64,000 nucleotides of DNA, taken from positions 14,904 through 78,903 of the forward strand of contig CAZKBM010000006.1 of the NCBI GenBank assembly GCA_964550985.1, given 5' to 3'. The position numbers and the translations under genes were made by a program. The notes under the pieces were generated by a model, which worked only from the letters and a program-made list of their open reading frames with translations, ran no database searches and was not told the origin of the DNA. The DNA is from JAAYCI01 sp964550985. GTDB lineage: Bacteria; Bacillota; Clostridia; Oscillospirales; Ruminococcaceae. How positions within the stretch are numbered: position 1 is the stretch's first letter; each line of letters starts with the position of its first letter. This document shows, piece after piece, positions 41,027 through 49,372 of this stretch.

Positions 41027-42484
41027 TTAGCCCCCCGCTTCTTCCTTGCCCAAATATTCGGTGCAGATGTGCAGCTGCCTGCGGCTGTGTTGGGCAACCT
41101 GCACCTCGCTGCTAAAACCCGCCCCAAAAACCCACAGCACCTGCCCGCTACCCGGCCTTGCCAAAAGTGGCAGGCGGCCACGCAGTTCCCGGTCAATCCC
41201 TTTTTCAATCATCCATTTTTTCAGGGTTTTTGTCCCCTGTCGCCCCGCTTCGGCAAAAAAATCGCCCTTACGGCGGGTGCGGATGACATACGGGTTCATT
41301 TTATCATAATCCGCCCAAAAGGTGTAGTCTTTTTTCTCTTTTTTTTGTTTTTCCCAAACGCATCCTGTAGCCTCTTCTATACAGGATGTGAGCACGTAGC
41401 CAAAAGGCAGGGGCTGTCGCCCCATTTTTGGGGCTTGCTCGGCTAAAAGTTCATCACCCGCGCCCCCATACAGAGCGGGGGGCACAAGCAAAAAACGCCC
41501 CCCGCTGCGGCGGGCCATCAGCCCGCCGGGTAGCTGCGCCATGCCTGCAACCCCGCTCAGCACCTCTTCCATTTGGCTTAGCGCTGTTCGGGTGGCCGCC
41601 CGGCCCAGCAGCGCGGCCAGGGCCCGCAGCCGTACCGGGGCGGGCAGCGCCAAAAGGGTTTCGGCGTCATAGCCCTGCAAAAACCAGCCCTCGGGTTTTT
41701 CACGGCCCTCGGCCAGCCGCCTTGCCTCTGCAAGGCCGGCCTGCGCCTGTTGCAGCAGCCAGGCGTCCAAGCTACGCATATCCTCAGCCAGGCGGCAAAG
41801 CGCTTTTTCCGCTCCGGGGTGGGCGGCTTCCAGCTCAGGCATCACCTGTAAACGCAGCCGGTTACGGCTGTAAATCAGTTCCTCGTTGCTAGCGTCTTGC
41901 CTGTAGGCATAACCCATTTGTTTGCAGTAAGCCCGCACCTGCCCCCGCCCAAAGGCCAAAAGGGGGCGTATGTAGGGGCCCCGCACCGGCGGAATACCCG
42001 CAAGGCCCGCCGTAAAACTGCCGCGCGCCGCGTTAAACAGCAGGGTTTCGGCATTATCACTGCCGGTGTGGCCGGTGGCCACCTTGGCATTTTGCAAAAA
42101 GGCCAGTTCGTCAAAAAAGGCATAGCGCAGCCGCCTGCCCCAGGCCTCGGCGCCCTCCCCTTTGGGTTTTGGCCGCAGGGCCATATCCGCCCGCCGCAGG
42201 TGCAGCGGCACGTCATTTGCCTCACACAGGCGGCGCACAAAAGCTTCATCTTCCTCAGCAGCGGCCCCGCGCAGGCCGTGGTTCAGGTGGGCGGCCTGTA
42301 ATTGAATGCCCAGCCCCAGGCGGTTTTTCAGCAGAAGATGAAAAAGGGCCACCGAATCGGCCCCGCCTGAGAGGCCCACGATGACCCTATCCCCCGGCTG
42401 CAACATGGCGTGGCGCCGGATGGTGCTTAAAAAAAGTGCTTCTTCACCGCCGGTTTCTCTCATCTCTGCACCTTCTGCCCTCAC
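41027..42484 (-). CDS. tilS: tRNA(Ile)-lysidine synthetase
   Basis: Adds lysine to C34 of tRNA-Ile(CAU) so that it reads AUA, 485 residues. The N-type ATP pyrophosphatase loop VGLSGGADSVALFHL is near residue 38, followed by AAHLNHGLRG and ATGHTGSDNAETLLFNAARGS. The C-terminal TilS domains are recognisable from TRRKGDFFAEAGRQGTKTLKKWMIEKGID near residue 405. The start is GTG 42484 overlapping the dnaB stop (GTGA), or ATG 42463 after AAGGTG; both fit. Coupled to hpt downstream. Confidence 0.96.
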   Translation of the reverse strand: MRAEGAEMRETGGEEALFLSTIRRHAMLQPGDRVIVGLSGGADSVALFHLLLKNRLGLGIQLQAAHLNHGLRGAAAEEDEAFVRRLCEANDVPLHLRRADMALRPKPKGEGAEAWGRRLRYAFFDELAFLQNAKVATGHTGSDNAETLLFNAARGSFTAGLAGIPPVRGPYIRPLLAFGRGQVRAYCKQMGYAYRQDASNEELIYSRNRLRLQVMPELEAAHPGAEKALCRLAEDMRSLDAWLLQQAQAGLAEARRLAEGREKPEGWFLQGYDAETLLALPAPVRLRALAALLGRAATRTALSQMEEVLSGVAGMAQLPGGLMARRSGGRFLLVPPALYGGAGDELLAEQAPKMGRQPLPFGYVLTSCIEEATGCVWEKQKKEKKDYTFWADYDKMNPYVIRTRRKGDFFAEAGRQGTKTLKKWMIEKGIDRELRGRLPLLARPGSGQVLWVFGAGFSSEVQVAQHSRRQLHICTEYLGKEEAGG

Positions 42485-43863
42485 TGGTGCCTGTAGTCGG
42501 TTTCAATAAAACGGGTGTGCGCACCGTCCCACTGCATATCCACATTTGCGGTTTCCCCATGGCGGTTTTTGGCAATAATCACCTGGGCTGTGGAGGCGTC
42601 GGCCTCGGGGCTATCGTCATAATAAGCGTCACGGTACAGAAACATCACCACGTCGGCATCCTGTTCTATGGAGCCTGAATCGCGCAGGTCGCTCAAAACA
42701 GGGCGGTGATCCGCCCTGTTCTTTTCAGTACTACGCGAAAGCTGCGAAAGCGCCATCACGGGCACCTGCAGGTCTTTGGCCATAATTTTTAAATTCCGGG
42801 TAATCTCGCTGATCTCCTGCACGCGGTTTTCGCTGCGGCGGCCGGTGCTCATGAGCTGCAGGTAGTCAATAATCACCAGCCCCACCTTTTTCCCCCCAGC
42901 CGAGCGGGCCGAGCGGTTGATCTGCCGGATTTTGGACCGCATCTCGGAGATGGTGATGCCCGAGGTATCGTCGAGATAGATGGGCATCTTGCCCACCACC
43001 TCGGTCATCTGGGCCAAGTCCTCCCAAACGCTGTCGTCCTCCACCCCCTGGCGGAAAATTTTGCTATCCACCAGCGCCTTTGCCGAAAGGATACGCCCGG
43101 CAAGCTGATCCTTGGTCATCTCCAGGCTAAAAACCGCCACGGGCACCTCTTTTTCGGCCACATTGGTGGCGATGTTGAGGGCAAAGCTGGTTTTGCCCAT
43201 GCCGGGGCGAGCCGCCAGGATAATAAGGTCGGAGCGGCCCATGCCGGTGAGTTTTTTATCCAGGTAGGTAAAGCCCGTGGGGATGCCGAGGTAATCCTTG
43301 CGGTTGGGGCCCGAGAGATGCCCCAGGTGGCTCATAATATCAAAGATGGCAAATTTTAACTGCTGTACCTCTGAGGTATCCCGTCCCTCGCGGATATCAT
43401 ACAGGCGCTGCTCGGCGCTTTCCAGCATCAGCTGGCTCTCCACGTCGTCTCCGGCCTGCTCCAAAATTTCGCGCGCCTCTTCCATAAGCTGGCGCTTAAT
43501 GTAGCGGTCGCGCACAATACCCACATAACTTGCCAGGTTGGAGATGGAGGGCACGGTATCGGCCAATTGGGCCAGGTAAGTTTTGGCCTCGGCCGCGCCG
43601 GCAAAGGCAGAATCATGGGCCAGGCGCTCGCAAAGCAGAACGGGGTCCACGGGCTGGCTTGTCTCCACCAGGGTTTGTATCTCGCCAAAAACCGCCCGGT
43701 TTTGCCGCACATGGAACATCTCGCTGCGCAAAGTTTGCAGCATTAAGTCCACGGCGCTTTGGTCCAAAAGCGCCGCGCCCAGTACACTCTGCTCGGCCGT
43801 CATGCTATAGGGCGGCTGTACGCCAAGGCTCTCCAGCGAAAGGCCCAGGTCTGCTTTTGCCAT
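42481..43863 (-). CDS. dnaB: Replicative DNA helicase DnaB/DnaC
   Basis: Hexameric replication-fork helicase, 460 residues. N-terminal domain (PPYSMTAEQSVLGAALLD) to about 150, then a RecA-like domain with ARPGMGKTSFALNIA near residue 214, VAVFSLEM, VGLVIIDYLQLMS near residue 325 and ALSQLSRSTE. ATG 43863 follows the rplI stop by 7 bp with GAGGAG upstream. The rplI-dnaB order is typical of Bacillota. Confidence 0.98.
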   Translation of the reverse strand: MAKADLGLSLESLGVQPPYSMTAEQSVLGAALLDQSAVDLMLQTLRSEMFHVRQNRAVFGEIQTLVETSQPVDPVLLCERLAHDSAFAGAAEAKTYLAQLADTVPSISNLASYVGIVRDRYIKRQLMEEAREILEQAGDDVESQLMLESAEQRLYDIREGRDTSEVQQLKFAIFDIMSHLGHLSGPNRKDYLGIPTGFTYLDKKLTGMGRSDLIILAARPGMGKTSFALNIATNVAEKEVPVAVFSLEMTKDQLAGRILSAKALVDSKIFRQGVEDDSVWEDLAQMTEVVGKMPIYLDDTSGITISEMRSKIRQINRSARSAGGKKVGLVIIDYLQLMSTGRRSENRVQEISEITRNLKIMAKDLQVPVMALSQLSRSTEKNRADHRPVLSDLRDSGSIEQDADVVMFLYRDAYYDDSPEADASTAQVIIAKNRHGETANVDMQWDGAHTRFIETDYRHQ

Positions 43864-43870
43864 CCGGGGC

Positions 43871-44314
43871 TTACTCCTCTACGCTACAGGTAAATTTTGC
43901 CACAATGCCTGGATACACCTTGGCCGTCACTTCATAACGGCCAAAATCCTTAATTTCATGGGCCTCCACGCTCAGTTTACGCTTGTCAACCTCAATGCCC
44001 TTTTGGGCCAGAGCCACTGCGATATCCTTAATGGTAACCGCGCCAAACAGCCGCCCGCTCTGCCCGCCTTTGGCGTGCAGCACAAGCGTACTGCCCTCAA
44101 TCTTCGCGGCAAGCTCCACCGCGGCGGCCTTCTCCATCTCCTCATGGTGTTTGCGGCTGCTCTCTTTGGCTTTTACCTCATTCATGGCGGCGCTATCGGC
44201 CGCTATGGCAAGCCCACGGGGCAAAAGGTAGTTGCGCGCGTAACCGTCGCTCACCTCGTGCAGTTCGTCCTTCTTGCCCAGCTTTTTCACATCCTGTTTC
44301 AGCACAACCTTCAT
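43871..44314 (-). CDS. rplI: 50S ribosomal protein L9
   Basis: Large-subunit protein that binds 23S rRNA near the L1 stalk, 147 residues. The N-terminal domain MKVVLKQDVKKLGKKDELHEVSDGYARNYLLPRGLA is diagnostic. The long helix and C-terminal domain follow (LFGAVTIKDIAVALAQKG). ATG 44314 has AAAGGAG 10 bases upstream. It is placed between gdpP and dnaB. Confidence 0.98.
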   Translation of the reverse strand: MKVVLKQDVKKLGKKDELHEVSDGYARNYLLPRGLAIAADSAAMNEVKAKESSRKHHEEMEKAAAVELAAKIEGSTLVLHAKGGQSGRLFGAVTIKDIAVALAQKGIEVDKRKLSVEAHEIKDFGRYEVTAKVYPGIVAKFTCSVEE

Positions 44315-44457
44315 CGTATTCCGGCTCCTTTACCATGCTCCATTTAGGTTCCAATTCATCTGTGTGCCCCCATTATAACAAAAAGAGCCCCACGGGGGGA
44401 AGCCCTGCTGCAAAAAGCCCTTTGCCTGTGAGGCTTGTCTGTGGGATTTATCGTAAA

Positions 44458-46455
44458 TCAGGTTTTTCCCTTTTCGGCCCGGCTCTCCTCCTGCGCCCGC
44501 TCGGCCTGATACAGGGAGATCGCCTCAAAAATTTGGTTTTCAGCCTCTTCCAGGCTCACGTCATTCAGTTGGGCCCCGGCCATGGTCAAATGCCCGCCGC
44601 CGCCCAGTTTTTCCATAATCAACTGCACATTCACATCCCCCATGCTGCGGGCCGAAATGCGCACCGTGCCCTTTTGCATGATGGCCACCACGCTGGCCTC
44701 TACCCCTTCAATGCTCAGCAAATCGTTGGCGGCCTGGGGGGCCACCACCTCACACTCGAAGGGTATCTCATCGCTTACCACCACAGCGCAGCGGTCATGC
44801 ACGCGGGCGCCCGCAACAAGCTGGGTACGGTAGAGGTAGTCATCCATAGAAACGGCGAAAAGGCGTTTCACGTTGTCGGTTTGGGCGCCCATACGGCGCA
44901 GGTAGGCCGCCGCCTCAAAGGTGCGCACCCCCACATGCAGCGAAAAGGTGCGCGTGTCCAGCATAATACCCGAGAGCAGCGCTTCGGCCTCCAGCGGCTG
45001 GGGACGGTCCTCTTTCCCCTCGCCCACATACTGCAAAAGTTCGCTCACCAGTTCGCTGGCGCTGGAGGCATAGGGTTCGTGATAAAACACGGCAGTATCA
45101 TCTATATGGCCGGGTATCAAGCGGTGGTGGTCAATGAGTACCACATCCTTGCAGGCGGCAAACACCTCTGCGCTTTCCAAAAGGTAACGCATGTGGGTGT
45201 CCACAATAATCAGCAGGGTGCCCTCTTTGGCCAGTTGCTGGGCCTCGGTAGGGGTAATCATCTCATCGGCATAGCCCGCCTCGCTCAGTTCCTTCACCAG
45301 GTTGCCGGCCAGGTTCCGCCCGCGGTTTAACACAATATGCGCGGGTTTTTTGCAAATTTTGCAAAAGCGCAGCATCCCCACGGCGGCGCCCAGGCTGTCC
45401 ATATCGGCATTTTTGTGCCCCATAATCAGCACCTGCTTTGCCGTTGCCACATGCCCTTTAATGGCCGCCGCCACAATGCGGCTTTTTACCTTGCTGCGTT
45501 TTTCCACACTGCGGGATACGCCGCCAAAAAACTCATACCCCTCGCCGCCGGCAACGGCGGCCTGGTCTCCCCCGCGGCCCAGCGCTATATCCAGCGCCTG
45601 CAGGGCCATCTCCTCACACTCTTTAAAGTCTTTTCCCTGCCGCCCTACCCCGATGGAAAGGGTGGAAAGCTGGCCCTCTTCATCTGCTTTGCGCACCTTA
45701 TCCAAAATGTCAAAACGGTTTTTTATCATCTCGGCCAGATGGCGTTCTTCCACCACGGCCAGATAGCGGGAATCGCTTACACGGCGCAAAAAGCCCGAGG
45801 CCTTGGCGATATAGCGCTCCAGTTCCACATCAATGGCCGAGACGATGCGTGCCCGCTCGCTCTCCCGCATCTCTTTGAGAATTTCGTTATAGGTATCAAT
45901 GAGGATATAGAGAACGGCCGGGCGGCTGGCCAGATACTCATCGGCGCGGTGTTTTAGCTGGGTATCTTCCACAAACAGCACAAAATGCAGGGGAGATTCC
46001 CCTCCCACCAGGCTGCTGTAGGCAGAGTACCGCCGCTGGCCCAGTGTGATATCCTGCCCGCCGGGCTGCATGCAGGCCTCTCCGTCCAGCCCCGGCACAA
46101 TTTTGTTCATCGGCAGGGAAACCATATCCACCCCTCCGGCAATCTCGGCCCGGAATGCCTTGTTGTACCACAAAATCAGCTTATCGCTCATCACGGCCAC
46201 GGGGATGGAAAGCCCCGCCATACCGCTGCCTTCGGCATCGGCAAGGCCGCGCTTGCCGTTTAACAGGCGGCGCAGCGCTTTGCGGAAACGGCCCAGGCTA
46301 AGGGCCACCAGCCCCATGGTTAACAAAGCGGCCAGGGCCACGGGCACCAGCAATATTGGCTTTAAATAGGCCACCACCAAAACCAGAGCTATACAGGCCA
46401 CCAGCAGCACAAACATGGCCACATCGGCCGACCAAAAAAAACGCCTGTGCTTCAT
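44458..46455 (-). CDS. gdpP: Cyclic-di-AMP phosphodiesterase GdpP (DHH/DHHA1)
   Basis: Membrane enzyme that hydrolyses c-di-AMP and so controls osmotic and cell-wall homeostasis, 665 residues. Two N-terminal transmembrane helices, a PAS-like region, a degenerate GGDEF domain (about 170-300), then the catalytic DHH domain with IMGHKNADMDSLGAAVGM near residue 340 and VVLIDHHRLIPG near residue 437, and DHHA1 with GGGGHLTMAGAQL near residue 615. ATG 46455 has GGGGG 5 bases upstream; ATG 46467 is also in frame but its ribosome site would be too close. Stands between rnjA and rplI, the standard gdpP-rplI-dnaB order. Confidence 0.96.
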   Translation of the reverse strand: MKHRRFFWSADVAMFVLLVACIALVLVVAYLKPILLVPVALAALLTMGLVALSLGRFRKALRRLLNGKRGLADAEGSGMAGLSIPVAVMSDKLILWYNKAFRAEIAGGVDMVSLPMNKIVPGLDGEACMQPGGQDITLGQRRYSAYSSLVGGESPLHFVLFVEDTQLKHRADEYLASRPAVLYILIDTYNEILKEMRESERARIVSAIDVELERYIAKASGFLRRVSDSRYLAVVEERHLAEMIKNRFDILDKVRKADEEGQLSTLSIGVGRQGKDFKECEEMALQALDIALGRGGDQAAVAGGEGYEFFGGVSRSVEKRSKVKSRIVAAAIKGHVATAKQVLIMGHKNADMDSLGAAVGMLRFCKICKKPAHIVLNRGRNLAGNLVKELSEAGYADEMITPTEAQQLAKEGTLLIIVDTHMRYLLESAEVFAACKDVVLIDHHRLIPGHIDDTAVFYHEPYASSASELVSELLQYVGEGKEDRPQPLEAEALLSGIMLDTRTFSLHVGVRTFEAAAYLRRMGAQTDNVKRLFAVSMDDYLYRTQLVAGARVHDRCAVVVSDEIPFECEVVAPQAANDLLSIEGVEASVVAIMQKGTVRISARSMGDVNVQLIMEKLGGGGHLTMAGAQLNDVSLEEAENQIFEAISLYQAERAQEESRAEKGKT

Positions 46456-46575
46456 CTTAGCCCCCATTTCCCCTGTGGTGGTTGCCCCTGCTTGCCATAC
46501 AAGTATCTAAAACAAACACGCCTTGGCAATGCCATGAGCATTCAAACAGCATTTTACGCGTTTTGCCCCGGCAAA

Positions 46576-48417
46576 TTACACTTCCAGTATCACCGGCAAT
46601 ATCATGGGGCTGCGCTTTGTACGCCGGTATAAAAGGCTAGAGGCCGTCTCCCGTATCCGGGTTTTCAGGCTGCCCACATCCCGGTAGGGTTCTTTTTCAC
46701 TTTTACGCAAAATTTCCTCAACGGCCTTGCGGGTTTCCTCCAAAAGCTGCTCGCTATCCCGCACATACACAAACCCGCGCGAGAACAGTTCGGGCGGGGC
46801 GGCCAGCCGCCCGGTCTTCTTCTCAATGGAGGCGGCCAGCACCACAATGCCGTCTTGAGAGAGCAGGCGCCTGTCGCGCAGTACCACACTGCCCACATCG
46901 CCCACACCCAGGCCGTCCACCATCACGGCCCCGGCCTGGATGGGCTCCCCTTCACGGATGCCGTCTTTGGAGATAATGATGGTGTCGCCGGTGTCGGCCA
47001 CAAAAATATTCTGTTTGGGAATGCCCGTAGCTTCGGCCGTTTGGGCGTGGCGTTTCAGATGCTTATACTCGCCGTGTACAGGGATAAAGTAGCGCGGCTT
47101 TACAAGGCTAAGCACCAGTTTTTGTTCCTCCTGGCAGGCATGGCCCGAGGCATGTACGTCGTACATGCGCTCGTAAATCACCTCAGCGCCCAAATGCAGC
47201 AGGCCGTTCACGGTTTTGGTCACCATTTTTTCGTTGCCAGGTATGGGCGTAGCCGAAATAATGATGAAATCCCCCTGGCCCACATGCACGTTGCGGTGGC
47301 TTCCACTGGCCATGCGCGAAAGGGCGGAGAGAGGCTCGCCCTGGCTGCCCGTAGTGATAAGCACCACCGATTCCGGCGGGCAACTGTTGATTTTGTCGAT
47401 ATCCAAAAAGACATCATCGGGGGCTTTGATATAGCCCAGTTCCCGGGCCATCTCGGTATTTTTTACCATGCTGCGGCCCGATATGGCCACCTTGCGCCCA
47501 AAACGTACAGCCAGCTCAATAATATGCTGGATGCGGTAGATATTGGAGGCGAAGGTGGCAATGATGATGCGCTGTTTTATGGCCCTTGCAAAAAGCGCCT
47601 GTATTCCATCGTTTACCTTGCTCTCAGACATCGTCATACCCGGGCGCTCGGAGTTAGTGGAATCACTGAACAGGGCCAGCACCCCTTTTTTGCCGTAGGC
47701 GGCCAGGGTGGAAAGGTCAATCACCTGGCCGGAAAGGGGGGTGTAGTCAATTTTGAAGTCGCCGGTGTGAATCACCGTACCCGCCGGGGTTTCAATGGCG
47801 TAGGCCACGGCGTCTGGGATGCTGTGGTTTACGTTGATGGGGTCAAAAACAAACTTGCCCAGGGTGAACTTTTCCCCCGGCGTTATCAGGTGCAATTCGG
47901 CGCTGCTGCGCAGGCCATGTTCTTCCAGTTTGTTCTCAATCAGGCCTATGGTAAGGCGGGTTGCGTAAATGGGCAGGTTCATCTCCCGCAGCAGGTAAGG
48001 CAGCGCGCCAATATGGTCCTCGTGCCCGTGGGTAATCACAATCCCCAGCAGTTTATCGCGGTTTTTTTCCACAAAGGTGAAGTCCGGTATCACAAGGTCA
48101 ATACCAAACATCTCACTATCTGGGAAAAGGGAGCCGCAGTCCAGTATGAACATCTCATCTTCACATTCAAAGATGTTCATGTTTTTGCCCACTTCGCCCA
48201 GGCCCCCTAAGGGGTACACACGCAGGGCGGTGGCGGGTTTGCGCGGGATACGGCGGCGGGGCTGCGCCCCTCCCTGCGGGGTGGGGCGGCGGCCGGGGCC
48301 GGGGCCTTGCGTCTGTTTGCCGCCCGCACGCGTGGCGGGGCGGGCTGGCGAAGCCGGGCGGCTGCGCTCGGGCCGTTTTTTGCCTGGCTCCTGGGCATTA
48401 TTCTGTTTTTGGTTCAA
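46576..48417 (-). CDS. rnj: Ribonuclease J
   Basis: Endo- and 5'-3' exoribonuclease of the metallo-beta-lactamase/beta-CASP group, 613 residues. The metal site ITHGHEDHIGALPYL is near residue 127, with TGDFKIDYTPLSG, a beta-CASP core (FASNIYRIQHII, SGRSMVKN) and PVHGEYKHLKRHA near residue 443. The first 65 residues form a basic Pro/Arg/Gly/Gln-rich disordered tail absent from B. subtilis RNase J1. The start is TTG 48417, 8 bases after GGAGTG. It opens the rnj-gdpP-rplI-dnaB-tilS-hpt-ftsH unit and is preceded by an unusually structured leader of about 245 bases. Confidence 0.97.
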   Translation of the reverse strand: MNQKQNNAQEPGKKRPERSRPASPARPATRAGGKQTQGPGPGRRPTPQGGAQPRRRIPRKPATALRVYPLGGLGEVGKNMNIFECEDEMFILDCGSLFPDSEMFGIDLVIPDFTFVEKNRDKLLGIVITHGHEDHIGALPYLLREMNLPIYATRLTIGLIENKLEEHGLRSSAELHLITPGEKFTLGKFVFDPINVNHSIPDAVAYAIETPAGTVIHTGDFKIDYTPLSGQVIDLSTLAAYGKKGVLALFSDSTNSERPGMTMSESKVNDGIQALFARAIKQRIIIATFASNIYRIQHIIELAVRFGRKVAISGRSMVKNTEMARELGYIKAPDDVFLDIDKINSCPPESVVLITTGSQGEPLSALSRMASGSHRNVHVGQGDFIIISATPIPGNEKMVTKTVNGLLHLGAEVIYERMYDVHASGHACQEEQKLVLSLVKPRYFIPVHGEYKHLKRHAQTAEATGIPKQNIFVADTGDTIIISKDGIREGEPIQAGAVMVDGLGVGDVGSVVLRDRRLLSQDGIVVLAASIEKKTGRLAAPPELFSRGFVYVRDSEQLLEETRKAVEEILRKSEKEPYRDVGSLKTRIRETASSLLYRRTKRSPMILPVILEV

Positions 48418-48669
48418 TCATGTCACTCCATTTCAAAACAAATCCAAGCCCGCCCCATACTTAGGGGAGGCTTATTTTTTACCAAAGCGCATAAATACCC
48501 CCTGTGCCGGGGCTTTACGCTATGCGCACAGCGGGCGCCGACGGCACCCAAAACACGCATTTTAAGAACTATGTAAAAAAGGCAACCCTTCCACTGCGGG
48601 GGGCTTGCCCTGTTTCCCACAAAACATTGGCCTGGTTCTTTAAGCCATACCGAAGCCATTATCATTCCT
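48418..48669 (-). promoter_or_regulatory. Structured leader of the RNase J operon
   Basis: No convincing gene lies between the rnj start and rnhA (48418-48886). On the minus strand the predicted transcript from about 48663 first meets a terminator-like hairpin (48575-48609). Three more hairpins follow: GGGTGCC/GGCGCCC type at 48533-48549, GCGCATA/TATGCGC enclosing CCCC/GGGG at 48487-48527, and AAGCC-CCCC/GGGG-GGCTT at 48446-48473. The last is followed on the plus strand by TATTTTTTACC and may also end plus-strand transcription. I do not recognise a known riboswitch. An 80-codon open frame crosses the region to 48423, but its composition is unconvincing. Confidence 0.55.
48575..48609 (-). terminator. 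Terminator-like hairpin within the RNase J leader
   Basis: On the minus strand, GGCAA-G-CCC pairs with GGG-TTGCC (one bulge) and is followed by TTTTTT at 48575-48580. With the promoter at 48670-48698 it would define an RNA of about 85-90 nt, either an attenuated leader or a small RNA. Confidence 0.6.
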
Positions 48670-48698
48670 AGTGTACTCGCAGCAGGGAGGTTTGTCAA
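48670..48698 (-). promoter_or_regulatory. Consensus promoter upstream of RNase J
   Basis: On the minus strand, a perfect -35 TTGACA (48693-48698), a 17-base spacer and TACACT (48670-48675). It is among the best promoters in the window and lies about 250 bp before the rnj start codon. Confidence 0.8.
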
Positions 48699-48713
48699 GC
48701 CAGTGCAGACGCT

Positions 48714-48740
48714 TGAAAGGGCCCCGGCTGAAAGGGCCCC
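48714..48740. repeat. Tandem 12-bp repeat upstream of the RNase J promoter
   Basis: TGAAAGGGCCCC occurs twice (48714-48725 and 48729-48740) separated by GGC. Each unit contains the palindrome GGGCCC. It lies just upstream of the rnj -35 box, where a regulator could bind, and about 150 bp before rnhA. The rest of 48741-48886 shows only TATGAT-like -10 sequence for rnhA. Confidence 0.4.
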
Positions 48741-48886
48741 TCAAACTCTCCCCTGCTCCTGTTTTTTGGGGCAAGGCCACCAGCCTGGCCGCACAAAGGC
48801 TTTCGGCGCAAACCAAAATATGATATGATAGTAAAATACAAAACCCCACTATTGAATAAGAAACCGGGTGCAAAAGGAGAGAGAAC

Positions 48887-49372
48887 ATCAAACAGGTAGA
48901 AATTTTTACCGATGGTGCCTGTAAAGGCAACCCCGGCCCAGGCGGCTGGGGGGCCATTTTGCGTTATAAAGGCGCAGAGCGGGAAATTTCCGGCGGGGAG
49001 GAGGCCACCACAAACAACCGCATGGAACTAACCGCACTGATAAAAGCCCTGGAGCTATTAAAAGAACCCTGCCACGTAAAGCTTACGAGTGATTCAAAAT
49101 ATGTACTGGACGGACTGCAAAAAGGCTGGGCCAAGGGCTGGAAGGCGCGGGGCTGGAAAAAAAGCGATAAAACCCCCGCGCTAAACCCCGATTTGTGGGA
49201 TAGCCTGCTTAGCCTTACCGCCCGCCACGAAATGGAATACCACTGGATACGCGGGCACACAGGCCATGCTGAAAACGAGCGTTGCGACGCTTTGGCGGTG
49301 GCTGCGGCGGCCACATACGCCCAAGGGCAGCCCCCCAAAAACCAGCCCCTGCAAGGAGGCGGCCATGCCTGA
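48887..49372 (+). CDS. rnhA: Ribonuclease HI, apparent AUC start codon
   Basis: Degrades RNA in RNA-DNA hybrids, 161 residues. All catalytic positions are present: Asp in FTDGACKGNPGPGGWG near residue 8, Glu in TTNNRMELTA near residue 46, Asp in LTSDSKYV near residue 68, and the His/Asp loop HWIRGHTGHAENERCD. Homologues begin Met-Lys-Gln-Val-Glu-Ile-Phe-Thr-Asp-Gly. Here that first codon is ATC at 48887, 7 bases after AGGAG. No ATG, GTG or TTG occurs in frame between the upstream TAA and the catalytic Asp. The next standard start (TTG 48959) would remove that Asp and the first strand. The stop overlaps the mnmA start. Confidence 0.88.
   Translation: MKQVEIFTDGACKGNPGPGGWGAILRYKGAEREISGGEEATTNNRMELTALIKALELLKEPCHVKLTSDSKYVLDGLQKGWAKGWKARGWKKSDKTPALNPDLWDSLLSLTARHEMEYHWIRGHTGHAENERCDALAVAAAATYAQGQPPKNQPLQGGGHA

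Noticed and set aside
48590..48625. AAACAGGGCAAGCC in the RNase J leader, resembling part of a c-di-GMP (GEMM-I) riboswitch
   Set aside because: Only the CAGGGCAA core is similar; the GCAC before it, the GNRA tetraloop helix and the second helix are missing.
48423..48698. Open frame of about 80-91 codons ending 6 bp before the RNase J start, a possible leader peptide
   Set aside because: Its first usable start lies at the predicted transcript start, so it would be leaderless; composition is irregular (many Cys, Arg, Trp), and it runs through a terminator and three hairpins. The structured-leader reading is better.
48959..49372. RNase HI starting at TTG 48959
   Set aside because: This form lacks the first strand and the first catalytic Asp, both of which are encoded directly upstream in the same frame after a good ribosome site.
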